64,000 nucleotides of DNA from Ralstonia sp. UNC404CL21Col (lineage in GTDB: Bacteria > Pseudomonadota > Gammaproteobacteria > Burkholderiales > Burkholderiaceae), in NCBI RefSeq assembly GCF_000620465.1, contig NZ_JIBE01000004.1, positions 434,001 to 498,000 of the forward strand, in the 5' to 3' direction. Below the pieces are notes generated by a model. It was not told the DNA's origin, did not search any database, and saw only the letters and a list, made by a program, of their open reading frames with translations. This document shows, one piece after another, positions 1 to 8,765 of this stretch. Both the position numbers and the translations under genes were made by a program. Within the stretch, counting starts at the first letter, position 1, and each line of letters begins with the position of its first letter.

Positions 1-64
1 CCATCAAGGCAATCACGGCAAGCGAGCCAGACCAGGCGGTATGTCGACGGGGGGTCATAGGCAT
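1..64 (-). CDS. N-terminal fragment of a leftward gene cut by the window edge
   Basis: An open frame runs leftward out of the window from an ATG at 64 (second in-frame ATG at 58). The visible product begins MPMTPRRHTAW and continues with a short hydrophobic run (SLAVIALM), as expected for a signal peptide or first membrane segment. A GAGA element sits a few bases upstream of the start. Only about 21 codons are visible, so no family can be assigned. The gene would be divergent from the MpaB-like gene that starts at 249. Confidence 0.4.
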   Translation of the reverse strand, partial: MPMTPRRHTAWSGSLAVIALM

Positions 65-248
65 GGCGTTCTCGTGGAATCGTTCTTCATTCTAGGAGGC
101 GCGGATGCACATGCCGTCGCAACAAATGGTCCTGCGCCGGCACATCGTCCATGCGGCGTTCTGTCATCACGGCTGCCAAGGCATGCGCCGATGCGGCTCG
201 GTAAAATGAACGCTTCTTCGCCTCGTGCTTCCCGGCACTTTCGGCACC

Positions 249-1145
249 ATGCCCTCGCCATTCGACGCCATTCGCGAACGCATCGCCAATCAGGTCCGCG
301 GCCTGACGCGCGCCACCGGCAGCCTCACCCTCGACATTGCTTCACCGCCCGGCGACCCCGGCCTGTTCGGCCCCGATGCAGTCTGCTGGAAGGTGCACGC
401 CGATTTTCCGGCGATGATGGCCGGCGGCATCAGCGCGTTGTTGTTGCAGGCGCTGCACCCCCGCGCGCTGGCCGGCGTGTGGGACCACTCCAATTTTCGT
501 GAAGACCTGCAAGGGCGCCTGGGCCGCACCGCGCAGTTCGTGGCCGGCACCACGTATGGCAGCCGGCAAGATGCGCTGGCGCTCATCGACCGCGTGAAGA
601 CCATCCATGACCGTGTGCAGGGCATCGCGCCCGATGGCCGGCCGTATTCCGCCAACGACCCCGACCTGCTCACCTGGGTGCACGTGGCCGAAATGTCGAG
701 CTTCCTGGCGGGCTATCTGCGCTATGTGGATGCCGGCCTGAGCGGCGCGCAGCAGGATCGCTACTTTGAAGAGACCGCGCTGGTGGCCGAGATGCTCGGC
801 GCGCGAGACGTGCCGAAATCGCGGGCGGCGGTGCAGACTTATCTGAACGCGATGCGCGCCGAGCTGGTGGCCAGCGATCGCACGCGCACGGTGGTGGACG
901 TCTTGATGACGTGGCAGGCGCCGCGCCCGGGGTTGCGTCCAGCGGTCCGCCTCTTTCTGGACGCGGGCATCCAGCTGTTGCCGCCGTGGGCCATCCAGAT
1001 GCTTGATCTGAAGCGGCCGCCGCTGCAGGCGGCGTTTGCCTCGGCGGCCATGCGCACCGTGGCACCGACGCTGCGCTGGGCGTTGCATGACGGCAGCGTG
1101 GCGCGCCGCGCTCGTCGGCGCGCGCTGGCGCCTGCCGCGAGCTAG
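249..1145 (+). CDS. MpaB-like (DUF2236) oxygenase-family protein
   Basis: The 298-residue product matches the DUF2236 / MpaB family, putative heme-dependent oxygenases related to latex-clearing protein and fungal MpaB. Family landmarks are the early ALHPRALAG segment (His70 when started at 249), the following RLGRT and GTTYG segments, and a mid-protein TWVHVAEMSSF stretch. There is no signal peptide, so it is probably cytosolic. The frame is open from 225, but the ATG at 249 gives a normal family N-terminus and is preferred. The gene stands alone, with the convergent DHA2 pump just downstream. The substrate is unknown. Confidence 0.75.
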   Translation: MPSPFDAIRERIANQVRGLTRATGSLTLDIASPPGDPGLFGPDAVCWKVHADFPAMMAGGISALLLQALHPRALAGVWDHSNFREDLQGRLGRTAQFVAGTTYGSRQDALALIDRVKTIHDRVQGIAPDGRPYSANDPDLLTWVHVAEMSSFLAGYLRYVDAGLSGAQQDRYFEETALVAEMLGARDVPKSRAAVQTYLNAMRAELVASDRTRTVVDVLMTWQAPRPGLRPAVRLFLDAGIQLLPPWAIQMLDLKRPPLQAAFASAAMRTVAPTLRWALHDGSVARRARRRALAPAAS

Positions 1146-1157
1146 CGCGCTCGTCTT

Positions 1158-2750
1158 TTACTCGATGGCTTCGGCAAGTGACACCTTGCCGCGCAGCGCC
1201 TTCTCTTCCAGCCGCACGATCAGCAGCGGCGAAATTACCGACACCGCCGCGGCAAAGAAGAACAGATGCCGGAACGCGCTTTCGCCTGCGCGTTGCAACG
1301 CCTGGGCGTCGGCGCCATTGCTTGCCAGGGCCGCGTGGAACAGGTCCATCAGCACGTCGCCGCCGGCCGCCACCTGGGCGCCGGGCGCAGCCTGCCGCAG
1401 CAGCGCAATCAACACGGAGGTCAGCACCGCCACGCCCACCGCGCCACCCAACAGGCGCGAGAAGGCGGTCAGCGCCGTGGCCAGGCCCACCGTCTGCGGT
1501 GGCACCGCGTTTTGCGTGGCGACCAGGCCAGTCGGGAACTGCACGCCGATCGCCAGGCCGAGCACGATCATTGCCAAGGTGAGCGCCAGCACGCTGTGCG
1601 GGTCGAGCAAACCCAGCGATGCGACGGCGAACGGCACCACGCTTGCGCCAATCAGCATCAACGGCTTGTAGCGGCCGCTGTGCGTCATCCACCGGCCGGC
1701 AATGAAGGCGCCAAGCGGAATCGACAGCGTGAGCGGCACGAGGCGCAGCGCGGCCGCATCGGGGCTGGCACCGGCCACCATCTGAAAGCGCAGCGGCATC
1801 AGCACCGACGTGGCAATCAACTGGAAGAAACACAGGAACAGCGCCAGGCAGCAGATCGTGACCGTGCGCACACGGAACATCGACAGCGGAATGATCGGCT
1901 CGACGGCACGGTTTTCCTGCCAGACGAACGCGCCCAGCAACACCACCGCGCCCGCCAGTAGGCCTAGGTTGTCGGGCTGCGTGAGCGGCGTGCCCTGTCC
2001 CACCCGGGTGATCATCAGCAAGAGCGCGGTCAGCCCCGCGGCAAACAGCAACACGCCCGGCACGTCGATCGGGCGACGCTGATGCGCCACCGGCAGATGC
2101 CGCAGCGTGCGGCGCACGACGAGCAGCGCGACGATGCCCAGCGGCAGGTTGATCCAGAAAATCCAGCGCCACGACAAGTAATGCGTCAGGTAACCGCCGA
2201 TCACCGGCCCGGCGAGGCTGGCCATGGCCCACATGCCGCTCACGTAGCCCTGGTAGCGGCCCCGCTCGCGCAGCGGCACCACATCGGCAATCGTGGCCTG
2301 CGACACCGAGATCAAGCCGCCGCCGCCCAGGCCCTGCAGCACGCGCGCAACCAGCAGCATCGGCATGCTGGTCGCCAACGCACACGCCACCGACGCCAGC
2401 ACGAACAGGACGATGGCCGTCGTCAGCATGGCGCGGCGGCCGTAGAGGTCGCTCAACTTGCCGTAGATGGGCGTGACGACCGTGGACGCCACCAGATACG
2501 CCGACACCAGCCACGCCATCAGCGCAAAGCCGTTGAATTCGCCCGCGATCACGGGCAGCGCCACGGCAACGATCGTCTGTTCCAGCGCGCCCAGCAAGAT
2601 GGCGAGCATCAGCCCGCCCATCACCGCCATCACCGGAATGTCGGCAACCGGTAGCGCGTCCAGCGGGCTGGATGCCGCGCTGGGTGCCGACGCGATTGGC
2701 GCAGTGGGCGTGTCGGGCTTGGGCGGTTCAATGCTGGGGCGGGAGGACAT
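1158..2750 (-). CDS. DHA2-family (EmrB/QacA type) MFS drug efflux transporter
   Basis: A proton-driven inner-membrane exporter of the 14-helix DHA2 family. The product carries the early motif LGALEQTIVAVALP, the MFS motif A loop YGKLSDLYGRR, the motif C-like region SLAGPVIGGYLTHYLSWRWIF, and repeated hydrophobic segments through the C-terminus. In-frame ATGs lie at 2807, 2780 and 2750. None has a good ribosome site, so 2750 is chosen because it leaves about 40 residues before the first helix. A LysR gene lies 90 bases upstream on the same strand. The substrate cannot be read from sequence. Confidence 0.88.
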   Translation of the reverse strand: MSSRPSIEPPKPDTPTAPIASAPSAASSPLDALPVADIPVMAVMGGLMLAILLGALEQTIVAVALPVIAGEFNGFALMAWLVSAYLVASTVVTPIYGKLSDLYGRRAMLTTAIVLFVLASVACALATSMPMLLVARVLQGLGGGGLISVSQATIADVVPLRERGRYQGYVSGMWAMASLAGPVIGGYLTHYLSWRWIFWINLPLGIVALLVVRRTLRHLPVAHQRRPIDVPGVLLFAAGLTALLLMITRVGQGTPLTQPDNLGLLAGAVVLLGAFVWQENRAVEPIIPLSMFRVRTVTICCLALFLCFFQLIATSVLMPLRFQMVAGASPDAAALRLVPLTLSIPLGAFIAGRWMTHSGRYKPLMLIGASVVPFAVASLGLLDPHSVLALTLAMIVLGLAIGVQFPTGLVATQNAVPPQTVGLATALTAFSRLLGGAVGVAVLTSVLIALLRQAAPGAQVAAGGDVLMDLFHAALASNGADAQALQRAGESAFRHLFFFAAAVSVISPLLIVRLEEKALRGKVSLAEAIE

Positions 2751-2840
2751 GGGAGAGTGCGCGCATGCCGCTCGGAGCATGCACGCCAATGGGGGAAGCG
2801 AAGCCATTGATGATACTGCCGATTCGCATTCGTTGCAGAG

Positions 2841-3788
2841 TCAACGATCGGGTTTCCGAACGATGTCTTCATAACAGCGGCTGACATTCGCCGTGATGCC
2901 GGGCAACTCCTCGGCCAGGAATTCGATGAACGCGCGCACAGCCGGCACCAGCCCCCGGCGTGACGGAAATACCGCGTGAAACTGGTGCACCGGCAAGCGG
3001 TATTCCGGCAGCAGCACGACCAGCCGACCGTCGCGCACGGGCTCCGCGCAGAGGTTGAACGGCAGTTGCGCCACGCCAATGCCAGCCAGCGCGGTCTGGC
3101 CCATCAGGTACAGGTCGTCCGTCACCAATGCGGGGGTGTATTCGATATCGACCGCACCGCCTTCGGCTGTGGTCAGGCGCCAGCGCGTCCGCTCGCCTGC
3201 GGCGCCCTCCACGCCCACGCCCATCACGCCGCGCATCGATTCGGGCGTCTCAAACGGGCCATGCTCGGCAACAAACGACGGGCTGGCCACCAGCACCTGG
3301 TCGCTCACGCCAAAGCTGCGCACGACGAGGTTGGAATCGTCCAGCGTCGAGCGCACGCGCAGCGCCACGTCGTAGCCGTCGCCGATCACGTCGACACGGC
3401 GGTTCGTCACGTCCAGCTCCAGCCTCACATCGGGCTGCGCGCGCAGGAATTTGGACAGCACGGGCGCGATGAACACATGCGCCACGCCCACCGGACAGCT
3501 CACGCGCAGCCGGCCCGAAGGCTTTTCGCTCGCGTGCTCCGCCACTTCGAAGGCGGCGCGCGCGGCCTGCGTCATCGATTCGCAATGCGTATAGAACGCC
3601 GAGCCCACGTCCGTCACATGCACCGCCCGCGTCGAGCGTTGCAGCAGCCGCACCCCCAGGCGCGTTTCCAGATCGGCCACGCGCCGGCTCACACGCGATT
3701 TCGGAATCCCCAGCGCCCTGGCGGCGCCGGAAAAACTGCCGTGGGTCACCACGCTGGCAAACAGGACGAGGTCGTTCAGGTCTTCCAT
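2841..3788 (-). CDS. LysR-family transcriptional regulator
   Basis: A 315-residue LTTR: N-terminal winged helix-turn-helix at residues 1-60 (DLVLFASVVTHGSFSGAARALGIPKSRVSRRVADLE) and a periplasmic-binding-like effector domain from about residue 90. The ATG at 3788 has a well placed GGAGAA. It is divergent from the azoreductase at 3916 across 127 bases, the classic arrangement for an LTTR and its target, so control of azoR-like expression is the first guess. The downstream DHA2 pump is a second candidate target. The effector is unknown. Confidence 0.9.
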   Translation of the reverse strand: MEDLNDLVLFASVVTHGSFSGAARALGIPKSRVSRRVADLETRLGVRLLQRSTRAVHVTDVGSAFYTHCESMTQAARAAFEVAEHASEKPSGRLRVSCPVGVAHVFIAPVLSKFLRAQPDVRLELDVTNRRVDVIGDGYDVALRVRSTLDDSNLVVRSFGVSDQVLVASPSFVAEHGPFETPESMRGVMGVGVEGAAGERTRWRLTTAEGGAVDIEYTPALVTDDLYLMGQTALAGIGVAQLPFNLCAEPVRDGRLVVLLPEYRLPVHQFHAVFPSRRGLVPAVRAFIEFLAEELPGITANVSRCYEDIVRKPDR

Positions 3789-3915
3789 GGCCGTTCTCCA
3801 AAGGACCGGCGCATTGTCTCACTCATAGAACGATGTGTGTCGATTCGACCCACTACTGGAACTCGCTGCATCGCACTATCTTTGCAGCAACCCACCTTTT
3901 TCTTGGAGAGACACC

Positions 3916-4542
3916 ATGCAAGTCCTTCACATTGATTCCAGCATCCTCGGTGACGCCTCGGCTTCGCGCCTCCTGAGCGCCGCCATTGTCGACGAGCTGC
4001 GCCGCGAAAACCCGAGCGCCACCGTCGTCCACCGCGACCTGTCGGTCGAAGCCATCCCTCACCTGGACGGCGCCATTGCCGCCGGCTTCCGCGCCACGGG
4101 TGCCGACGATTTTGACGACGCGACCCGCGCCGAGCATGCCCGCTCGGAAACGCTCGTGAATGAACTGCTCGCCAGCGACGTGATCGTGGTCGGCGCGCCG
4201 ATGTACAACTTCTCGGTGCCGAGTCAGCTCAAGGCGTGGATCGACCGCGTGGCGCAAGCCGGCCGCACGTTCAAGTACACGGAAACCGGCCCGGTTGGCC
4301 TGGCCGGTGGCAAGAAGGTGATCGTGGCATCGACGCGCGGCGGTATGTACTCCGCCGGCCCGGCCGCCGCCATGGACTTCCAGGAGGCCTATCTGAAGAC
4401 CGTGTTCGGCTTCTTCGGCATCACCGATGTGCAGTTTGTACGCGCAGAACGCCTGGCGATGGGCCCGGACGCTCGCGCACAGGCCTTGGAAGCCGCACAC
4501 GCCGCCATGCGCGACGTTGTAAGCCAGGCCGTGGCAGCCTGA
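3916..4542 (+). CDS. azoR: FMN-dependent NADH-azoreductase
   Basis: The 208-residue product is a flavodoxin-fold quinone/azo reductase. It starts MQVLHIDSSILGDASASR, the FMN phosphate-binding strand-loop of AzoR. It carries the GAPMYNFSVPSQLKAWID segment (around residues 94-109) that packs on the isoalloxazine ring, and the later VASTRGGMY segment. It uses NADH to reduce quinones, azo and nitro compounds in the cytosol. The ATG at 3916 follows TTGGAGAGA, a good ribosome site. Expression is probably controlled by the divergent LysR. A strong terminator follows at 4597-4634. Confidence 0.92.
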   Translation: MQVLHIDSSILGDASASRLLSAAIVDELRRENPSATVVHRDLSVEAIPHLDGAIAAGFRATGADDFDDATRAEHARSETLVNELLASDVIVVGAPMYNFSVPSQLKAWIDRVAQAGRTFKYTETGPVGLAGGKKVIVASTRGGMYSAGPAAAMDFQEAYLKTVFGFFGITDVQFVRAERLAMGPDARAQALEAAHAAMRDVVSQAVAA

Positions 4543-4596
4543 GCGAACGGGATGGCGGCGCAACGGGACGCGCCGCACCCTGCCTCGCACAATGCC

Positions 4597-4634
4597 AAAC
4601 GGGCGCCGCATCGCTGCTGGCGCCCGTTTTCGTT
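4597..4634 (+). terminator. Rho-independent terminator after azoR
   Basis: Perfect 11-bp inverted repeat AAACGGGCGCC (4597-4607) and GGCGCCCGTTT (4619-4629), with an 11-base loop, followed by TTTTCGTTTT on the plus strand. It lies 54 bases past the azoR stop. Confidence 0.88.
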
Positions 4635-4686
4635 TTCTACTGCCGTGACAACAAGGTGCGATCGCCCCGGTGGGCTAATCGGCCGA

Positions 4687-4833
4687 TTACTCGTCGCGGT
4701 GTTCGCGCGCCTGATGCATGGCTTCGAGCACACGGCGCGCCCGCAGCTTGCTCCACATGACCGGCACAACGATCGCGGTGGCGATCAGGCACGGTGCAGC
4801 CCAGGCGATGGTGGATTCCAGAAAATTCGTCAT
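4687..4833 (-). CDS. 48-residue single-pass membrane mini-protein
   Basis: A short frame, ATG at 4833 and TAA at 4687-4689, encoding 48 residues. The product starts MTNFLESTIAWAAPCLIAT, has one hydrophobic segment at about residues 9-27, and then a strongly charged cytosolic-type tail rich in Arg, His, Glu and Asp. The start is preceded at good spacing by GGGGGGA, a clear ribosome-binding site. I know no family for it. It is flanked by the azoR terminator and a 450-base gap, so it is probably a monocistronic small membrane protein. Confidence 0.6.
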   Translation of the reverse strand: MTNFLESTIAWAAPCLIATAIVVPVMWSKLRARRVLEAMHQAREHRDE

Positions 4834-5290
4834 GATGCATCCCCCCGATATGTTGCCGATGCGCACCGTTGGGTAGCGCGCATCGCATGGTCCCCGCAGG
4901 GCTTGCTGCCTCGACTGGGCCGAGGCGCCCTGACATCTGTCTCTATATAAACGGCTATCGGCGCCGCGCGTTCAAACTTGAAGCACAACGTTTGCCGTTT
5001 GGTGTATTTCCCGCCTATCTCGACGATCTGTCAATAGTGTGACGATAAGTTCGTGGAACATTGTGGCGCTGCACTGACAGTGCCCGAGCAGGCGCGCGGT
5101 GCTCCACAGTCCCGCCGCAAAGGTAACGGCAAATTACGGCGCCCCCGATCCGCGCGTTGCCAATGCGGGCGGGAAGACGGATTACCGGCCTGGACGTCAC
5201 AGTTTTTCTTACAAACGGTAAAGCGCGGTTGCGAGGCATTTCCATACAGTGAGGCCAGATCAACGGTCACCATCACCACGGAGCCTCATC
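4834..5290. other. Intergenic stretch between two mini-genes
   Basis: About 450 bases with no convincing coding frame. It must hold the leftward promoter for the 48-residue membrane protein and the rightward promoter for the small lipoprotein. An AT-rich TCTATATAAACGG patch lies near 4941, and the stretch TTTTTCTTACAAACGGTAAA near 5203-5222 is a plausible regulatory or promoter region for the lipoprotein. Nothing else stands out. Confidence 0.4.
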
Positions 5291-5422
5291 ATGAAACGCA
5301 CCATCGCCCTGCTCATCCTTGCTGCTGCCGCCACCTCTGCGCTGAGCGCCTGCGTGGTGGTGCCGGCGGGCGGCTATTACGACCGCCCGCATTACTACCA
5401 CCCGTATTACCGCGGGTATTGA
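5291..5422 (+). CDS. 43-residue tyrosine-rich lipoprotein
   Basis: A short frame beginning MKRTIALLILAAAATSALSAC with a lipobox LSAC (Cys21). The mature peptide is only about 23 residues and is dominated by Tyr, His, Pro and Gly (GGYYDRPHYYHPYYRGY). Signal peptidase II processing and lipid anchoring are expected. Very small Tyr/His-rich lipoproteins of this kind are common in Burkholderiales but have no assigned function. It is convergent with, and only 16 bases from, the peptidase gene ending at 5439. Confidence 0.72.
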   Translation: MKRTIALLILAAAATSALSACVVVPAGGYYDRPHYYHPYYRGY

Positions 5423-5438
5423 TCCGCAAACCGGAGGC

Positions 5439-7019
5439 TCAGGCCTTGCGCGCTTGCAGCATGCGGATGCGCGCGACGGCCTGGTGGTCGGTCGTGGCGG
5501 CGTCATACAGGCGCGCGAGGTCGGCCTTCAATGCCGTGCGGGAGCCGCCATCCAAATACACCATGTGCCCCGACGGATAGAACCCCGCCGACAGGTTCTT
5601 GCGCACATCGGCATCCAGCAACGGCATCGCCTTCAGATCCAGCATGGTCTGGTAGAACGGCGTGACGAAGTCGTAGTAGCCGTTGGCGGAGAAGACTTTC
5701 AGATCCACGTTCAGGCTCATCGTGGCGGCCAGGTCGCCGGCGGTGTAAAGGGCGACATTGCCATTGGCATCGAGCCCCTTCTGCGCGCCGGTCGGGTCGG
5801 TGTGGCGGAAATCCCAGTGGCGGAAGGCCTGGTCGTTCAAGTCCGTGAAGGCGGAGTTGGACGTGAACTTCAGGTCGTCGTTCAGGTAGGTGTTCCACAT
5901 GGCCGTGTAGACGCCGGACACCGCCGTCATGGTCGGATCGTTGCCGCCCGAGTTGGGATCGACACTGGCCGCAATGCCGGTGTGGATGCCCGTGACGCGG
6001 CCGTCGTACGCACCCAGCGACAAGCCCTTGTCTGCCAGCAGTGTGGTCAGGAACAGCGACGTGCCTGCGCCGTCAGACGCGGCCACATCCAGCCGCCAGC
6101 CCTGCAGCGTGGCCGCGTCGATGCCGGTGTAGGCCGCCAACGCTTTCAGCACGGCCGGATCGGCATGCGCGGGCTTGGCAAGCGCTTTTTCGTAATCGGT
6201 ACTGGCAAATACGGCGGCGGCTTCCGCAAAGTCGCCCACGTCAGCGGGCAGCGGCCCGCCTTTGGGCGAGGTGGCACGCTTGTGGAACCACGCGTCCGCC
6301 GCGCACGTCGGCAAAAGCCCCACCGGATTGCCCGCCTGCGTGTAGTCGAGGATGGACGACTGCAGCGTGATGCCGTTCAGGTCGACCCCGTCCTCGTGCA
6401 GCACATACGAGAGCACGCAGGAACGCGCCGTGCCGTAAGACTCGCCAAACAGAAACTTGGGTGAATTCCATCGATCATTGGCCGTCAGCCAGCGCTTGAT
6501 GAACTGCGCGATGCTGCGCGCGTCCTGGTCAACGCCCCAGAAATCGAGGTTGCGCTTGGGCGCGATGGCCGTCGAATAGCCGGTGCCGACCGGGTTGATG
6601 AAGACGAGGTCGGAGCGATCGAGCAGGCTGTCGGGATTGTCTTCCATGCGATACGGCGCGGGCGGCGTGAACGACGGCATCGACGTCACGATGCGGCGCG
6701 GCGCAAACGACCCGAGCAGCACAAACACTGCCGAAGACCCCGGCCCGCCGTTATAGAAGAACGTGACCGGCCGCGCCTGCGCGCCGCCTTCCGGTGCATC
6801 GGCCACAAAGGCCACATGGAACATCTTGGCCACCGGCTGCGAACTGCTCGGGTCGACCGTGACGAGGTGGCCGGCGTGCGCGGTGTAGGCGATGTCGCGT
6901 CCGCCGATGCGCACGGTGTGGTGCGTGATCGCCATGCCCTCGCTGGTGTCGGTCACGCTGTCGTCGGGGCCGTTGCCGTAGGCGGTGGGGTCGAAGAACG
7001 GCTGGTCGGTGGTGGTCAT
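5439..7019 (-). CDS. S10-family serine carboxypeptidase
   Basis: The 526-residue product has the serine carboxypeptidase catalytic landmarks: oxyanion segment NGGPGSS (about 90-96), nucleophile GESYGT (Ser194), then ANGYYDFVTPF with the acidic residue and YPSGHMVY with the catalytic His near the C-terminus. It should release C-terminal residues from peptides at acidic pH. The ATG at 7019 is the natural N-terminus. No signal peptide is visible, which is unusual for S10 enzymes. It lies 13 bases after the S53 peptidase gene and is probably cotranscribed with it. Confidence 0.9.
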   Translation of the reverse strand: MTTTDQPFFDPTAYGNGPDDSVTDTSEGMAITHHTVRIGGRDIAYTAHAGHLVTVDPSSSQPVAKMFHVAFVADAPEGGAQARPVTFFYNGGPGSSAVFVLLGSFAPRRIVTSMPSFTPPAPYRMEDNPDSLLDRSDLVFINPVGTGYSTAIAPKRNLDFWGVDQDARSIAQFIKRWLTANDRWNSPKFLFGESYGTARSCVLSYVLHEDGVDLNGITLQSSILDYTQAGNPVGLLPTCAADAWFHKRATSPKGGPLPADVGDFAEAAAVFASTDYEKALAKPAHADPAVLKALAAYTGIDAATLQGWRLDVAASDGAGTSLFLTTLLADKGLSLGAYDGRVTGIHTGIAASVDPNSGGNDPTMTAVSGVYTAMWNTYLNDDLKFTSNSAFTDLNDQAFRHWDFRHTDPTGAQKGLDANGNVALYTAGDLAATMSLNVDLKVFSANGYYDFVTPFYQTMLDLKAMPLLDADVRKNLSAGFYPSGHMVYLDGGSRTALKADLARLYDAATTDHQAVARIRMLQARKA

Positions 7020-7032
7020 GCGTGCCTCGCTG

Positions 7033-8631
7033 CTAGAAAAGGTTCGCGATCGCGTCGCCCTTGGGACTGCCCAGGCCGGTGCAGGCGTCCCAACCGGGCG
7101 CCGCGGCAAAGGTGCCGTTGTTGCCCTGCTTGATGTCGTTGAACGCGCCGGGGTTCTGATACAACCGCGCATGCAGATAACCGACCGGCCGCCCCTTGAT
7201 GGCATTGATGCGCGCGATGAGCGCAGCCCACAGCGGCGCGGCCGCGCTGGTGCCACCCACGACACCGGTCTCGCCATCCACGCGGACGACGTAGCCCGTC
7301 AGCGGGTCGGCATCGGCCGATACATCGGGCACGCCGCGCCGCGCCAGCGGCACACTCGCGCCCCGCGTCTGCTGCGCCGCCAGGCCTTGCTGCCAGCTTG
7401 GTAGCGCAAACACCGCGCTCACCCCGCCGCCGCCCGCACCGCCCTGCGCGCCGGCGTTCCACACCGTTTCCTCTGCGATGCGGTTTCCGCTGGCGCGCAC
7501 GCTGGTGCCGCCGCATGCGAGCGCGTACGGGCTGGAGGCGGGAAAGTCGACGTGGTCCGTGCGATCAGGCAAGCCGTCGGTGGAGCCGCTGTCGCCCGAG
7601 GCCACACACACCGTCACGCCCATCGTCGCTGCGCTTTGCAGTGCGGCGTTCACGGCTTGCATGGCCTGCGGCGTCCAGGCGCTTTCGGGCGCGCCCCAAC
7701 TGATGGACACCACCGATGGCCGCAGCTTGGTGTCATGGATGGCAGCGTTGATGGCCTGCACGAAACCGGCATCGGTATTGACGGTGAAGTACACGGCCAG
7801 CGTGGCGCCCGGTGCCGCAGCGCCTGCCACCTCGAGGTCGAGCATGACTTCGCCGTCCGGGCCGCCCGGGTCGCCCGTTGGCCGATTGGCGCCCTGCCCG
7901 ACCGGCACAGCTGTCACTGTCGGCATCGGCACGCCAAGCTCCTGGAAGTACGCCCGCAGATCGTCTTCCCGATAGCCGCCGCCAAGTTCAATCAACGCAA
8001 TGCACTGGCCCGCGCCATCGCCCTGCGGAAAACCGTAGAGCTGCGCGAGCTGCACCGGCGTGTACGACGCCGTGGGCGCTGCACGCGCGGGCCGGATGCC
8101 TCCGGGCTCAGTCGTTCCCGTGGGCAGCGGCACGAAACGGAAATGCGGCTCCGCCTGCGGGCGCGAGTCCAGCCCCAGCACGGCAACGACCACGTCCTGC
8201 AACGACTCCGGCAAGCGCAGCGGGCCGGAACGCCCGCGGTATTCGCAATCGCCATGTGCCACGCGATGCAGATGCGTATCGAATGCCTTGCAGAACTGTT
8301 CGACGGCGCCTTCGAGCGTGACGGTGGCGGCGGCCACGCTCACGTCGACGACTTGCAAACCGTGTTCGCGGGCGAAGTTGCGGACGGCGTCGATGTCGTC
8401 TGTGGTGGCGCCAAACTGGGCGGCCCATTGTTCGCGCGTGAGGGGCGTGGGCGGTGGCGTTCCGGCTGCATGCGCGTGTGCAAATCCGGACAGGCGCGCA
8501 TCCAGATCCGCCTCATTCGGACGGCGCAACTGCACGAGCGCGCGGATCTGCTCCGCGGGGTGCGCATCGCCGAGGATGCGGGCGTCTTGAGGAATGGTGC
8601 GTTCGCTGCCGCGCAGGGGGTGCCGGACCAT
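7033..8631 (-). CDS. S53-family (sedolisin / kumamolisin-like) serine-carboxyl peptidase
   Basis: The 532-residue product carries an N-terminal activation propeptide (about residues 1-180) followed by the subtilisin-fold catalytic domain. Visible catalytic elements are GEVMLDLEVAGAA (Glu and Asp of the S53 triad), the oxyanion-Asp segment ASGDSGSTDG, and the Ser motif GGTSAAAPLWAA near the C-terminus. Such enzymes are acid endopeptidases matured by autoproteolysis. The ATG at 8631 has GGAGA upstream; the frame is open to 8670. No classical signal peptide is seen. It is the first gene of the pair with the S10 carboxypeptidase, so the two could act in sequence on the same substrates. Confidence 0.92.
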   Translation of the reverse strand: MVRHPLRGSERTIPQDARILGDAHPAEQIRALVQLRRPNEADLDARLSGFAHAHAAGTPPPTPLTREQWAAQFGATTDDIDAVRNFAREHGLQVVDVSVAAATVTLEGAVEQFCKAFDTHLHRVAHGDCEYRGRSGPLRLPESLQDVVVAVLGLDSRPQAEPHFRFVPLPTGTTEPGGIRPARAAPTASYTPVQLAQLYGFPQGDGAGQCIALIELGGGYREDDLRAYFQELGVPMPTVTAVPVGQGANRPTGDPGGPDGEVMLDLEVAGAAAPGATLAVYFTVNTDAGFVQAINAAIHDTKLRPSVVSISWGAPESAWTPQAMQAVNAALQSAATMGVTVCVASGDSGSTDGLPDRTDHVDFPASSPYALACGGTSVRASGNRIAEETVWNAGAQGGAGGGGVSAVFALPSWQQGLAAQQTRGASVPLARRGVPDVSADADPLTGYVVRVDGETGVVGGTSAAAPLWAALIARINAIKGRPVGYLHARLYQNPGAFNDIKQGNNGTFAAAPGWDACTGLGSPKGDAIANLF

Positions 8632-8765
8632 GGGCCATCTCCATGTAGGTAGGTGGCCCGTGCGTCGCAACCGGCGTGCCGAAGGCGCTCAAGAATGCCG
8701 ACAGGATGCGGCGCCACCTTCAACCACGTTAGGCGATGGCTTGCCCGCTTGACCTACGGGGCCTG

